From positions 2,232,001 to 2,296,000 of the forward strand of contig NZ_CP034909.1 of assembly GCF_008932245.1 (NCBI RefSeq): 64,000 nucleotides of DNA. Direction: 5' to 3'. Positions 49,027 through 60,623 of this stretch are shown piece by piece (position 1 is the first letter of the stretch; every line of letters begins with the position of its first letter). Below the pieces are notes generated by a model, which did not search any database, was not told the origin of the DNA, and saw only the letters and a list, made by a program, of their open reading frames with translations. The position numbers were made by a program, and so were the translations under genes. Source of the stretch: Sinorhizobium alkalisoli (GTDB lineage Bacteria > Pseudomonadota > Alphaproteobacteria > Rhizobiales > Rhizobiaceae).

Positions 49027-50214
49027 TCAAATCACACCGAGCTCGCGGCCCACTTCCTCGAACACCGCAATCGCCCGCCGGACGTCCTCCTCACTGTGCG
49101 CCGCCGACATTTGCGTGCGGATGCGCGCCTGCCCTTTCGGCACCACCGGGAAGGAGAAGCCGATGACATAGACGCCCTTTTCCAGCATGCGTGCGGCCAT
49201 CTCCTGCGCCAGCGCCGCGTCGCCAAGCATCACCGGGATGATCGGATGCCCCTCGCCGGCAAGCGTGAAGCCGAGCTTCGCCATCTCGGCCCTGAAGAGC
49301 GCCGCATTGGCAGAGAGCCGCTGGCGCAGCGCGTCTCCGTTCTCGATCAGGTCGAAGACCTTGAGCGAGGCGGCGGCGATCACCGGAGCGAGTGTATTTG
49401 AGAAGAGATAGGGCCTGGAGCGCTGGCGCAGCCAGTCGACGACCTCGGCTCTGGCCGAGGTGTAGCCGCCGGAGGCACCGCCGAGCGCCTTGCCGAGCGT
49501 GCCGGTGATGATGTCGACCCTGCCCTCGACGCCGCAATGTTCGGCGGAGCCGCGGCCATGCCTGCCGACGAAACCGACGGCGTGGCTGTCGTCGACCATC
49601 ACCATCGCGTCGTATCTCTCCGCCAGATCGCAAACGCCCTCAAGATTGGCGATGATGCCGTCCATCGAGAAGACGCCGTCGGTGGCGATCAGCTTGAAGC
49701 GGCTGCCCGCGGCCTTGTTCAACTCCTCCTCCAGCGCCGCCATGTCGTTGTTCGCATAACGGAATCGTTTCGCCTTTGAGAGCCGGACGCCATCGATGAT
49801 CGAGGCGTGGTTCAGCGCGTCGGAAATGATGGCGTCCTCCTCCCCGAGCAGCGTCTCGAACAGGCCGCCATTGGCATCGAAGCAGGAGGAATAGAGGATC
49901 GTGTCTTCCATGCCGAGGAAGGCGGAGATGCGCGCCTCGAGTTGCTTGTGCTCCTCCTGCGTGCCGCAGATGAAGCGCACCGAGGCCATGCCGTAGCCAT
50001 AACGGTCGAGTGCCTTCTTCGCCGCCTCGGCGAGTTCCTCATTGTCGGCAAGCCCGAGATAGTTGTTGGCACAGAAGTTCAACACCCGGGCACCCGCGGC
50101 GATTTCGATCTCGCCCGACTGTTTCGAGGTGATGACGCGCTCGGACTTGTAGAGCCCCGCCTGCTTCAGGCCAGCTAGTTCCGAACTGAGGTGGGAGAGG
50201 AAGGCAGAGGTCAT
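49027..50214 (-). CDS. kbl: 2-amino-3-ketobutyrate CoA ligase (glycine C-acetyltransferase)
   Basis: 395 residues, PLP-dependent. It converts 2-amino-3-ketobutyrate plus CoA to glycine and acetyl-CoA. The Schiff-base Lys242 lies in [25 protein letters not shown] and [12 protein letters not shown] are the other hallmark stretches. First gene of the threonine-degradation operon. A perfect palindromic operator sits 25 nt upstream of its ATG. Confidence 0.97.
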   Translation of the reverse strand: MTSAFLSHLSSELAGLKQAGLYKSERVITSKQSGEIEIAAGARVLNFCANNYLGLADNEELAEAAKKALDRYGYGMASVRFICGTQEEHKQLEARISAFLGMEDTILYSSCFDANGGLFETLLGEEDAIISDALNHASIIDGVRLSKAKRFRYANNDMAALEEELNKAAGSRFKLIATDGVFSMDGIIANLEGVCDLAERYDAMVMVDDSHAVGFVGRHGRGSAEHCGVEGRVDIITGTLGKALGGASGGYTSARAEVVDWLRQRSRPYLFSNTLAPVIAAASLKVFDLIENGDALRQRLSANAALFRAEMAKLGFTLAGEGHPIIPVMLGDAALAQEMAARMLEKGVYVIGFSFPVVPKGQARIRTQMSAAHSEEDVRRAIAVFEEVGRELGVI

Positions 50215-50239
50215 GATGGGCCGCTTTCAAAAAAAGGCG

Positions 50240-50253
50240 TTTGTCTAGACAAA
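50240..50253. promoter_or_regulatory. Palindromic operator upstream of kbl-tdh
   Basis: TTTGTCTAGACAAA is a perfect 14-bp palindrome ending 26 nt before the kbl start, where a repressor would block transcription or elongation. The TTGTCTAGACAA form resembles sites of GntR-type regulators; the regulator gene is not in the window. Confidence 0.6.
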
Positions 50254-50406
50254 TAGCACGCCGGCTCACAACGTGCAGCCAAATCTCGCTGCATTGTCGA
50301 GGCGAACTGCGCGGGATTCAAGCACCTTCCACGCCGCCGACGCGGCGGAGGCCTGGAGCGGGCGCCGTCTGGCGCCAGCCTCTACGCTCTGGTCCCTCGA
50401 TTCCAG

Positions 50407-50438
50407 GTCATTCACGGCACCGGCGCACCGTGAATGAC
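50407..50438 (-). terminator. Probable recQ terminator
   Basis: Inverted repeat GTCATTCACGG / CCGTGAATGAC with a 10-nt loop, 26 nt after the recQ stop. It separates recQ from kbl. There is no T-run. Confidence 0.55.
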
Positions 50439-50464
50439 TCCACGGTCACAGCACACCCACTCGG

Positions 50465-52330
50465 TCACCCCGCATCCTCAAACACATCGATCACCGCAAG
50501 AAAGGCCTCGCCGTATCTCTCCCGTTTGCTCTCGCCGATGCCGGGGACGTCGAGAAGGTCGTCGAAACTGCGCGGGCGCCGCTTGGCGAGGGCGATCAAA
50601 GTCGTGTCGGGGAACACCACATAGGGCGGCACGTCGAGCTCCCGGGCGATCGACAAGCGCTCCGAACGAAGCCTTTCGAAGAGTTCGAGGTCGGAGCCCG
50701 CAAGCTCCGAACGTTCGCGCGCGGCGGATGATTTCTGTCCGCGCGCCGCCTTGCCCGACGTCGGCCGGTCCTTGCGGAAGAGCAACTGCCGCTCCCGGCG
50801 GAAGACGGCACGCGCCTCCGGCTCGAGCTTCAGGGCCCCGAAGGCGGCGTGATCCACGGTGAGCAGTCCGGCGGCAAGCAATTGCCGGAAAACCGACTGC
50901 CAGGTGCGCGCCGGCAGATCCTTGCCGGCGCCGAAGACTGGCATGTCCACATGACCGAAGCGCTCGGTCTTCTCGTTTACCGTGCCGATCAGCACATCGA
51001 CCACATGGCCGGCGCCGAAACGCTCACCGGTACGGTAAACGGCGGCGAGCGCCTTGATCGCCGCCTCCGTCCCATCCCAGGTCTCGACCGGCTTCAGGCA
51101 GGTGTCGCAATGGCCGCAGCCGCCCGGATGGACTTCGCCGAAATGCGCAAGAATGGCCTGCCGGCGGCAGCCGGCGGTCTCGCAGATCGCCAGCAGCGCA
51201 TTGAGCTTCGACCGCTCGATGCGCTTGATCTCCTCGGGCGAACCGCCCTCATCGATCATCCGCCGGCGCTGGATGACGTCGGCCATGCCATAGGCCATCC
51301 AGACCTCGGAGGGCAGCCCGTCACGCCCGGCCCTGCCCGTCTCCTGATAATAGGCTTCGACGGAACCCGGCAGGTCGAGATGCGCGACATAGCGCACATC
51401 CGGCTTGTCGATCCCCATGCCGAAGGCGACGGTGGCGACGAGGCAGAGGTTCTCCTCCTTGAGGAAGGCGTCCTGATGGGCATCGCGCAAAGCCCGGTCC
51501 ATCCCGGCGTGGTAGGGCAGCGCGCGGATGCCTTGCGCGTTCAGCCATTCGGCCGTGTCGTCGACCTTGGCGCGCGACAGGCAATAGACGATGCCGCTTG
51601 CATCCTTGAAGCGAGACAGGAAGCGCAGGAGCTGTTGGCGCGGCTGGTCGCGTTCGACGATTTCGTAGGCGATGTTCGGGCGGTCGAAGCTGGAGGTGAA
51701 GACCCGCGCACGCCCGAGCGCCAGGCGCTCGATGATGTCGTCGCGCGTGTGCCGGTCGGCAGTGGCGGTGAGCGCGATGCGCGGCACGCCTGGAAAGCGT
51801 TCCGAGAGGCAATGGAGACCACGATATTCCGGCCGGAAATCATGTCCCCATTGCGAGACGCAATGGGCCTCGTCGATCGCGAAGAGGGCGATGTCGGTGT
51901 CGGCGACCATCTCCGCGAAGCCTTCGGTGACGGCGCGCTCCGGCGTGACGTAGAGCAGGTCGAGCGCACACGATGCCAGCGCGCGGCGGACCGCGATCGC
52001 CTCGTCGCGCGAAAGTGAGGAGTTGAGCGCCGCTGCGCGGACGCCGAGTTGCTTCAGTGCCTCCACCTGATCGCGCATCAACGCGATCAGCGGCGAGACG
52101 ACGATGCCGACGCCGTGGCGGCAAAGCGCCGGAATCTGGAAACACAGCGACTTGCCGGCACCCGTCGGAAACAGCACCACGGCATCGCCGCCCGCCGCCA
52201 CATGCTCGACGACGGCCTGCTGCTGGCCGCGAAAGGCGGAATAGCCGTAGACGCGTTTAAGGACCTCGAGGGGATCGGCGGCGCCCGCCGTTTCGAACAG
52301 GTGGGCGGTGGTGTTGCGGCTTTCAGGCAT
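50465..52330 (-). CDS. recQ: ATP-dependent DNA helicase RecQ
   Basis: 621 residues. 3'-5' helicase of recombination and replication-fork repair. Helicase motifs: Walker A FPTGAGKS, motif [19 protein letters not shown], later [11 protein letters not shown] zinc-binding RQC region (CETAGCRRQ ... CGHCDTC) and a C-terminal HRDC domain (from about residue 540, [20 protein letters not shown]) complete the full-length RecQ layout. ATG 52330 was chosen over one 25 codons upstream. It lies 84 nt after dnaG on the same strand and may be cotranscribed. Confidence 0.95.
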   Translation of the reverse strand: MPESRNTTAHLFETAGAADPLEVLKRVYGYSAFRGQQQAVVEHVAAGGDAVVLFPTGAGKSLCFQIPALCRHGVGIVVSPLIALMRDQVEALKQLGVRAAALNSSLSRDEAIAVRRALASCALDLLYVTPERAVTEGFAEMVADTDIALFAIDEAHCVSQWGHDFRPEYRGLHCLSERFPGVPRIALTATADRHTRDDIIERLALGRARVFTSSFDRPNIAYEIVERDQPRQQLLRFLSRFKDASGIVYCLSRAKVDDTAEWLNAQGIRALPYHAGMDRALRDAHQDAFLKEENLCLVATVAFGMGIDKPDVRYVAHLDLPGSVEAYYQETGRAGRDGLPSEVWMAYGMADVIQRRRMIDEGGSPEEIKRIERSKLNALLAICETAGCRRQAILAHFGEVHPGGCGHCDTCLKPVETWDGTEAAIKALAAVYRTGERFGAGHVVDVLIGTVNEKTERFGHVDMPVFGAGKDLPARTWQSVFRQLLAAGLLTVDHAAFGALKLEPEARAVFRRERQLLFRKDRPTSGKAARGQKSSAARERSELAGSDLELFERLRSERLSIARELDVPPYVVFPDTTLIALAKRRPRSFDDLLDVPGIGESKRERYGEAFLAVIDVFEDAG

Positions 52331-52414
52331 GGAATCGCATTCCTCGGCTGCAGCAGGCTGGAATCTGGCGCTGAACCACGCATGGGCGGCCGATGAGCAA
52401 TCCACGAGCCCCCA

Positions 52415-54394
52415 TCACCGCGCCGCCGGCCCTTTGACGCGACCGGACAGCACCCCGAAGCCTTCGATGATCGCTTCCAGCTTGTCCATTCGGTGGAGCT
52501 CGAGCTGCACCTCCTCCATGGCACGCACCAGACGCTGACCCTGCTCTACGTCCTCGGTCGCCGCGGCTTCCGCGATTTCACGCTCCAACTCCCGCTTCTG
52601 CCAGAGCAATGCCTTCGTCCGCCGGTGAAGGGTGAGCGCCTGGAGGTAGCCCTCGCGCGCGTCCTCCGGAGCCGCGACGGCCGTCGCTGTCCAGAGCCGC
52701 GCATAGCGCACCTGCTGATCGAGTTGGCCGATCAGAACGCCGAAGCCCTCCGCCTCCAACTGCTCGATAAGGCCCTCCCGCGTCAGCCGCGGTCCGCTTG
52801 CTGCCGCGGCGTTCAGCACCGCAGCCCAGCAGCGCTGCAGGTCGCGGTGGTCGAACTCGATGGTCGAGATCTCGTCATATTCGTCGAACAGCAATTGCGG
52901 GTGATTGACGATGGTGAGGGCCAGCACGCTTTCGCGCAGAAGCGGCGCGGCCTGCTGGCCGCTGACGAGCGACGTGCGTGCCAGCCGGTCGGAGATCGAG
53001 GTCGGGCCGGCAGCATTGCGAGCGCCTGCAAAGCCTCTTTGTCCGCCGCGCTCTCGCCCGCCCCGCTCGAAGGGCCGCCGATCACCCCGAAAGGGAGTGC
53101 CGGCTTGCAGGAAGGCGTTCAGCCGGTCGCGCATGTCCTGGCCGTAATGGCGGCGCACGCTTTCGTCAGCAATGACGGCGGTCACCTGCCTCAGTCGAGC
53201 TTCGAGCTCGGCGCGCTTTTCCGGCGTATCGAAGCTGCCGCCCTGCACCTCGCGCAGCCACACCATATCGGCGAGCGAGCGGGCATTGGCGAGCACCTTG
53301 TCGAAGGGGTCGCGTCCTTCATAGCGCACGAGATCGTCCGGATCCTTGCCATCCGGCAGCATGGCGAAACGCACCGAACGCCCGGGTTTCAAGTGCGGCA
53401 GCGCCAGGTCGACGGCGCGGTTGGCGGCGCGGATACCGGCGCCGTCGCCGTCGAAGCAGAGCACCGGTTGCGACGTCATCTTCCAGAGCAGATCCAGCTG
53501 GTTTTCGGTGAGCGCCGTGCCGAGCGGGGCAACGGCGTTTTCGATGCCGGCCTGATGCAGCGCGATCACGTCCATATAGCCCTCGACGGCGATGATCGTG
53601 CCGGCGCCGTCCGCACCCTGCGCCGCCCGGCGGGCGCGGGCGAAATTGAAGAGGACATTGCCCTTGTGGAAGAGCTCGGTCTCGTTCGAATTCAGGTACT
53701 TCGCCGGCGCATCCGGCGACATCGCACGGCCGCCAAAGGCGATCACCCTTTCGCGCGCCGAGAGGATCGGGAACATGATGCGATCGCGGAAGCGATCATA
53801 GGAAACCGGAATGTCCGGACCATGCACGACGAGCCCGCAGGCCTCTATCTGCTCCTTGCCGACGTCCTTGCCTGCGAGAAATTCCTTGAGCGCATTGCGG
53901 CTGTCGGGCGCATAGCCGAGCCGGAACATGTCGATCGTCCGACCTGTCAGTCCCCTCTCGCGCAGATAGGCGCGGGCCCTGGCACCACTCGCGGTCTGAA
54001 GCTGGTCTTCGAAGAACTGGGTCGCCAATTCCATCACGTCGAGCAGGCTCGTGCGCTCCTTGTCGCGCCGTTCGGCCTCCGGATCCGGCTGCGGCATGGG
54101 CACGCCCGCCATGTCGGCGATCTGCTGCACCGCTTCGGGAAAGCTCAACCCTTCGAGATCAGTCAAGAAGCGGAAATGATCACCGGAGACGCCGCAACCG
54201 AAACAGTGATAGCGGCCCTTGCGGTCCTCGCAATGGAAGCTCGGCGTCTTTTCGCCATGAAACGGGCAGCAGGCCCAATAGTCACCGCGCGAGACATTGG
54301 TCTTGCGGCGATCCCAGGTCACGCGCTTGCCGATCACGTCCGATATCGGGACGCGGTCGCGGATCTCGTCGAGAAAGGACGGTGAAAAGCGCAT
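52415..54394 (-). CDS. dnaG: DNA primase
   Basis: 659 residues. It synthesises RNA primers at the replication fork. An N-terminal CHC2 zinc-binding domain (CCPFHGEKTPSFHC with CFGC, about residues 38-64) is followed by the catalytic TOPRIM core (VEGYMDVIALHQAG; CFDGDGAG) and a C-terminal helicase-binding region. ATG 54394 starts MRFSPSFLDEIRDRVPIS, as DnaG does; a 27-codon longer start is not used by the family. It is followed downstream by recQ, kbl and tdh before rpoD. Confidence 0.97.
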   Translation of the reverse strand: MRFSPSFLDEIRDRVPISDVIGKRVTWDRRKTNVSRGDYWACCPFHGEKTPSFHCEDRKGRYHCFGCGVSGDHFRFLTDLEGLSFPEAVQQIADMAGVPMPQPDPEAERRDKERTSLLDVMELATQFFEDQLQTASGARARAYLRERGLTGRTIDMFRLGYAPDSRNALKEFLAGKDVGKEQIEACGLVVHGPDIPVSYDRFRDRIMFPILSARERVIAFGGRAMSPDAPAKYLNSNETELFHKGNVLFNFARARRAAQGADGAGTIIAVEGYMDVIALHQAGIENAVAPLGTALTENQLDLLWKMTSQPVLCFDGDGAGIRAANRAVDLALPHLKPGRSVRFAMLPDGKDPDDLVRYEGRDPFDKVLANARSLADMVWLREVQGGSFDTPEKRAELEARLRQVTAVIADESVRRHYGQDMRDRLNAFLQAGTPFRGDRRPFERGGRERGGQRGFAGARNAAGPTSISDRLARTSLVSGQQAAPLLRESVLALTIVNHPQLLFDEYDEISTIEFDHRDLQRCWAAVLNAAAASGPRLTREGLIEQLEAEGFGVLIGQLDQQVRYARLWTATAVAAPEDAREGYLQALTLHRRTKALLWQKRELEREIAEAAATEDVEQGQRLVRAMEEVQLELHRMDKLEAIIEGFGVLSGRVKGPAAR

Positions 54395-54574
54395 GGATTT
54401 CCTCTGGCCGACTCCCCCTATAAGCGGGAAGCCGACGGGATGCCACAGTGCGGATCCACCTTGCCCGCAATTCACAGGGGCATGAAAGAAGGGAGACGAG
54501 CTCGAGTCCAGCCCTGCCGGGGTCGTTTTCTCACTGCGAAATCGACGGCCCGCCGCGAACGGGCGGGCCCGCCT

Positions 54575-55024
54575 CTACTTCAACAGGTCCTTGACGACGC
54601 CGGAAGCCTTGGCGAAGTCCATCTGGCCGGGATAGCGCTCCTTCAGCGCGTTCATGCACTTGCCCATGTCGCGGAGCCCGTGCGAACCGGTCTCCTTCAC
54701 GACCTTGGCGCAAAGCTCCTTCACCTTTTCCTCGGGCAACTGCTCGGGCAGGAACTCGCCGATGATCGCGATTTCCTGCCGCTCTTGCTCGGCCAGCTCC
54801 GGCCGGCCGCCTTCATCGTAGACGCGGGCCGATTCCTCGCGCTGTTTGATCATCTTCGCGAGGATCTGCATGATCTCCTCGTCGCCGACCGGATCCTTGC
54901 CCTGGCCGCGATTGGCGATGTCGCGATCCTTGATCGCCGCCTGGATCAGCCGGACGGTCGACGTTCGCCTTGCGTCCTTGGCCTTCAGCGCCTCTTTCAG
55001 TGCGTTGGCGAAGTGCTCGCGCAT
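54575..55024 (-). CDS. GatB/YqeY domain protein
   Basis: 149 residues, a stand-alone YqeY protein related to the tRNA-binding tail of GatB. Recognisable parts are MREHFANALKEALKAKDARR, EIMQILAKMIKQREESARVY and MGKCMNALKERYPGQMDFAK. Exact role unknown; it may bind tRNA. ATG 55024 with GGAGAAG upstream is preferred, though an ATG four codons earlier is possible. It lies upstream of dnaG on the same strand, a conserved alphaproteobacterial neighbourhood. A GC-rich hairpin at 54548-54568 follows the stop. Confidence 0.92.
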   Translation of the reverse strand: MREHFANALKEALKAKDARRTSTVRLIQAAIKDRDIANRGQGKDPVGDEEIMQILAKMIKQREESARVYDEGGRPELAEQERQEIAIIGEFLPEQLPEEKVKELCAKVVKETGSHGLRDMGKCMNALKERYPGQMDFAKASGVVKDLLK

Positions 55025-55190
55025 ATTCTTCTCCATGCCGAAACCGGCCCCTGCATCTCAATTCGGAACCGGCTCGATTGCGTCATTGTTATCGTCGTCT
55101 TTAACCACTGCGGCAGGTGCAATCAAACGGAATACGCAACCCTTTGAATTATAAGGATCTTTATTTTCCCGACAATTCACAGGCGGCTGG

Positions 55191-55219
55191 TTGACCCCAT
55201 TCAAGCCTTTGGCTATTTT
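55191..55219 (+). promoter_or_regulatory. Sigma-70 promoter of carA
   Basis: TTGACC (55191-55196), a 17-nt spacer and TATTTT (55214-55219) make a good housekeeping promoter, 135 nt before the carA ATG. Confidence 0.6.
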
Positions 55220-55353
55220 CCGGCACCTGCACGACATCGGCATGACACATTCTTCGCGGGGGTTCCCGCGCGTCCATGCCTGAGCATATGAGATGGCGAT
55301 ATATCGGCCGGCTTTCAAGCCGCTCCGCCGGCCGCCGCAACGGGATAGGAACG

Positions 55354-56559
55354 ATGACCGCGACACCCGCATGGACAATCCAGAAACCCACTGCCTTGCT
55401 CGTTCTGGCCGACGGCACGGTGATCGAAGGCAAGGGCATCGGCGCGACCGGCAAGGTCCAGGCGGAAGTCTGCTTCAATACCGCCCTGACGGGCTATCAG
55501 GAAATTCTGACGGACCCCTCCTATCTCGGCCAGATCGTCACCTTCACCTTCCCGCATATCGGCAATATCGGCGCCAATGACGAGGACATCGAGGACCTGA
55601 CGCCCGCCGCCCGCCACGGCGCCGTCGGCGTGATCTTCAAGGCCGACATCACCGATCCCTCCAACTATCGCGCCGTCAAACATCTCGATGCCTGGCTGAA
55701 GGCGCGCGGCATCATTGGTCTTTCCGGCATCGACACGCGGGCACTGACGGCCTGGATCCGCGAGAACGGCATGCCGAACGCTGTCATCGCCCATGATCCG
55801 AACGGCGTCTTCGACGTCGAGACGCTGAAGGCCGAGGCGAAGGCCTGGAGCGGCCTCGAGGGCCTCGACCTCGCCAGGGTCGCAACCTCCGGCCAGTCCT
55901 ACCGCTGGAGCGAGACGCCCTGGGTCTGGAACGAGGGCTATTCCACGCTCGGCGAGACGGATGCCGCCTACCATGTCGTCGCGCTCGATTACGGCGTCAA
56001 GCGCAACATTCTGCGCCTCTTCGCCGGCCTGAACTGCCGGGTCACCGTCGTCCCGGCGCAAACGAGCGCCGAAGAGGTTCTGGCGCTCAAGCCCGACGGC
56101 ATCTTCCTCTCGAACGGCCCGGGCGACCCGGCGGCGACCGGCGAATATGCCGTGCCGGTGATCCGGGACCTGCTGAAGTCCGACATACCGGTCTTCGGCA
56201 TCTGCCTCGGCCATCAGATGCTGGCGCTGGCGCTCGGCGCCAAAACGGAGAAGATGCATCAGGGCCATCACGGCGCCAACCACCCGGTCAAGGATCATAC
56301 CACCGGCAAGGTCGAGATCGTGTCGATGAACCACGGCTTCGCGGTCGATTCGAAGTCGTTGCCGCAGGGCGTTGAAGAGACTCACATTTCGCTCTTCGAC
56401 GGCACCAATTGCGGGCTGCGCCTCGCCGGCAGGCCCGTCTTCTCCGTCCAGCACCATCCGGAGGCCTCCCCCGGCCCGCAGGACAGCCACTATCTGTTCC
56501 GCCGCTTTATGAACCTGATCCGCGAAAAGAAGGGCGAGCCGGCGCTGGCCGAGCGCTGA
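55354..56559 (+). CDS. carA: Carbamoyl-phosphate synthase small subunit
   Basis: 401 residues. It supplies ammonia from glutamine to CarB for carbamoyl-phosphate, the precursor of arginine and pyrimidines. The N-terminal domain starts TALLVLADGTVIEGKGIGAT. The C-terminal class I glutamine amidotransferase has catalytic Cys284 (GICLGHQM) and His368/Glu370 (QHHPEASPGP). ATG 55354 follows GGGATAGGA; a 26-codon extension is not conserved. carB is not in this window, so the two subunits are encoded apart. Confidence 0.98.
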   Translation: MTATPAWTIQKPTALLVLADGTVIEGKGIGATGKVQAEVCFNTALTGYQEILTDPSYLGQIVTFTFPHIGNIGANDEDIEDLTPAARHGAVGVIFKADITDPSNYRAVKHLDAWLKARGIIGLSGIDTRALTAWIRENGMPNAVIAHDPNGVFDVETLKAEAKAWSGLEGLDLARVATSGQSYRWSETPWVWNEGYSTLGETDAAYHVVALDYGVKRNILRLFAGLNCRVTVVPAQTSAEEVLALKPDGIFLSNGPGDPAATGEYAVPVIRDLLKSDIPVFGICLGHQMLALALGAKTEKMHQGHHGANHPVKDHTTGKVEIVSMNHGFAVDSKSLPQGVEETHISLFDGTNCGLRLAGRPVFSVQHHPEASPGPQDSHYLFRRFMNLIREKKGEPALAER

Positions 56560-56677
56560 GAGCAGTCGCGCCTGTCTGGCGTGCCAGAGGGGGCATTGCC
56601 GCCAAACCTTAAACTTTCCCGAGGCAAAAAGACTGCAGTTTCAACCCATTACCATACCAACCTGAATCGGCATGCCG

Positions 56678-56706
56678 CAAAAAAGCCCGCCACAACAGGC
56701 GGGCTT
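56678..56706 (-). terminator. Terminator between carA and aatA
   Basis: AAGCCCGCC/GGCGGGCTT with a 6-nt loop. On the minus strand it is followed by TTTTTT, 27 nt after the aatA stop. It may also serve convergent carA. Confidence 0.85.
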
Positions 56707-56732
56707 CTCTTCAATTGCGGTAAAACCCGCCC

Positions 56733-58335
<1,603 letters not shown>

Positions 58336-58764
58336 ATGTTTCTCGACGACGAAATTTCCGACCGGCATCCGCGGCCGAACGAGGCGCGCTGGGGCTTCTA
58401 TCTGGCGATTGCCGCGCTCGCCGCCTGCGTCCTGATGATCCTCGGCCTGTTGGTGCCGGCCACGGCACAGGCGGCGGAAAGCACGTCACCGCCTGCGGTA
58501 CATATGCGCGCGAACGACCCGCCGCAAAGTAAGATCGCAATTGGCGCAAGGCTGTCGGATCCCGGTCCGACAATGGCGGCGTCGATGGCGCAGCGCAGCG
58601 CCGAAGTGGACCCGGGGATGGGTCTGACGACCGCGGCCGACAGGCAGATCCTCGCCGGACTCATCCTGCTTGCGACCGCGCTTTTCGGCGGAACCGCATT
58701 CGGCTTCTGGCGCAGCCAGAAGGTGGAGGTGATATACGCGAAGGTCAGGCACCATGGCCGATGA
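58336..58764 (+). CDS. Membrane protein of unknown function
   Basis: 142 residues. Two hydrophobic helices (about 18-40, WGFYLAIAALAACVLMILGL, and about 112-130, ILAGLILLATALFGGTAFGF) flank a polar region. A short tail (RSQKVEVIYAKVRHHGR) follows. ATG 58336 with GTGGGG upstream was chosen; two ATGs lie 24 and 33 nt earlier. Its stop region overlaps the start of the next small gene by 11 nt. Family unknown. Confidence 0.6.
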   Translation: MFLDDEISDRHPRPNEARWGFYLAIAALAACVLMILGLLVPATAQAAESTSPPAVHMRANDPPQSKIAIGARLSDPGPTMAASMAQRSAEVDPGMGLTTAADRQILAGLILLATALFGGTAFGFWRSQKVEVIYAKVRHHGR

Positions 58765-58978
58765 CGCGGACGCCCCGACCGACAAGCGCCCAAACGGCCA
58801 GCGCCCAACCAGCCAGCGCCCAACCAGCCAGCGCCAAGCCTTCCTCGCCCGGCTGTCGGCGGTCGAGACCATCGTCGCCGCCGCCATCGCCCTCATTGCC
58901 ATCGCCGGCCTCATGCTCATTGGCAAGGGATTCTATATGAAGGCAACTGCAAGTTTCCTCCAATCGACCTCGATTTAA
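58754..58978 (+). CDS. Small membrane protein with pentapeptide repeat
   Basis: 74 residues. The N-terminal NGQRPTSQRPTSQR contains tandem RPTSQ units, encoded by a 15-nt direct repeat at 58798-58835. One helix (IVAAAIALIAIAGLMLIGKG) lies near residues 40-60. It overlaps the end of the preceding membrane-protein gene, suggesting coupled expression. Family unknown. The repeat could vary in copy number. Confidence 0.55.
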   Translation: MADDADAPTDKRPNGQRPTSQRPTSQRQAFLARLSAVETIVAAAIALIAIAGLMLIGKGFYMKATASFLQSTSI

Positions 58979-59173
58979 GGACCAGGACATGCGGCGCTGA
59001 AAATGCTGCAGTGATCTCTTGCCCCCTTCTCGGTAAAGCCCTTTTGATCAGATATGACTTGAAGCGTCGGGTGCGGCGCTCCAGCTTAGCCCCGTGCGCT
59101 GGTGCAAAAGCCGCGCAAAAGCCGTCGGACGAGACAGCGCCCCTCCGCAGGAGCGCGACGGAAGGGAAAGCGG

Positions 59174-60364
59174 ATGCGACAGCCGTGGTCGGGAAGAACC
59201 AAGCTCCACAGGATCCACGCGGCATGCGTTCCGCTTGCGGCCGTCCTCGCGGGCGGACTGCTCCTCATGCCAATAGACCCGGCCAATGCCGCGGAGACTC
59301 GGCAATTTGCAACGCAGAAGGGGACGATCGTCGTCGAGACGCTCACGACCGGGCTTGAGCATCCCTGGGCGGTCGAGGCGCTGCCGGATGGGGCGCTCAT
59401 CGTCACCGAGCGCCCGGGGCGGCTGCGCATTCTGCGAGACGGCAAACTCTCTGCGCCTATCAGCGATGTGCCCGAAGTAGCTGCACACGGTCAAGGCGGG
59501 CTGCTCGACGTCGCCCTCGATCCGCAATTCGCAACGAACCGTACGCTCTATCTCACCTTCGCGGCGCGCGGCGAGGGAGGCTATGGCACCGTGGTCGCGC
59601 GAGCCGTCCTATCGGAAGACGAGGAGCGTCTTACGAATGTCGAGGAAATCTTCCGGATGAACCGGTTCACACGGGCGGGCCAGCATTTCGGGTCGCGCAT
59701 CGCCTTCGATCGGGACGGCAGTCTGTTCTTCGGCATCGGCGATCGCGGCGACGACGAGCGAGCCCAGGACCCGCGCGACCATGCCGGCTCGATCCTGCAC
59801 ATCAACACCGACGGCTCGATACCCGCCTCCAACCCTTATCGCGGCGACACCGGCGGACGGGCGGAGATCTGGTCCATAGGACACCGCAATCCGCAGGGCA
59901 TCGCATTCGATCCCGTCGAAGGCACGCTTCTGACCGTCGAGCACGGCGCCCGCGGTGGCGACGAGGTCAACAATCCCCTCCCCGGCCGCAACTATGGTTG
60001 GCCGGTGATCACCTATGGCCGCGATTATTCCGGCGCCGAAATCGGCGAAGGATCCGCCAAGGAGGGCCTTGAGCAGCCGCTCTATTATTGGGACCCGTCG
60101 ATTGCCCCAGGCGCAATCGCGGTCTATCGCGGCAAGATGTTTCCGGAATGGGACGGCGATCTCCTGGTCGCAGCCTTGAAATACCAGCTGCTCGCCCGGA
60201 TGGACCGCGACGAAAGTGGAGCGATCATTGCCGAGGAACGGCTGTTCGATGGCGAGTTTGGCCGGCTCCGTGACGTGGTCGTTGCGCCCGACGGCGCGCT
60301 GCTGATGGTCACAGACGAGGATAACGGCGCTGTGCTCCGGGTCTCCAAACCCCCGACACAGTAA
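59174..60364 (+). CDS. PQQ-dependent soluble sugar dehydrogenase-like protein
   Basis: 396 residues. A signal peptide (about residues 1-40, ANAAE cleavage) is followed by a six-bladed propeller of the YliI/soluble glucose-dehydrogenase family. HPWAVEALPDG, GQHFGSRIAFDRDG and GHRNPQGIAFDP supply likely PQQ/Ca ligands. It should oxidise aldose sugars in the periplasm if PQQ is available; no PQQ genes are in the window. ATG 59174 with AAGGGAAAG upstream was chosen; the frame opens 24 codons earlier. Single gene. Confidence 0.87.
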   Translation: MRQPWSGRTKLHRIHAACVPLAAVLAGGLLLMPIDPANAAETRQFATQKGTIVVETLTTGLEHPWAVEALPDGALIVTERPGRLRILRDGKLSAPISDVPEVAAHGQGGLLDVALDPQFATNRTLYLTFAARGEGGYGTVVARAVLSEDEERLTNVEEIFRMNRFTRAGQHFGSRIAFDRDGSLFFGIGDRGDDERAQDPRDHAGSILHINTDGSIPASNPYRGDTGGRAEIWSIGHRNPQGIAFDPVEGTLLTVEHGARGGDEVNNPLPGRNYGWPVITYGRDYSGAEIGEGSAKEGLEQPLYYWDPSIAPGAIAVYRGKMFPEWDGDLLVAALKYQLLARMDRDESGAIIAEERLFDGEFGRLRDVVVAPDGALLMVTDEDNGAVLRVSKPPTQ

Positions 60365-60623
60365 ACTTCCGCAAAGCTCCAGCGCACCAGCCCGACACCG
60401 GATTTTCGGGAAGCTACGAAGAGTACGGCGCTTCGCGGAACAACTTGCAAGCGGCGTGTCAGAATAGTCTGCCTCTTTCATCGCCCCTCATTGCGGCTTC
60501 GCAACCGGAAGCACACGAGCATGGTTCTTGCCGAAGAAACACGCAATTGCTACAGCGCGGATGCAACCGCGGCACGACGCCGATTTGGATTGCCTCCATC
60601 CAAACCAAAGCGAGAGGGCGACC

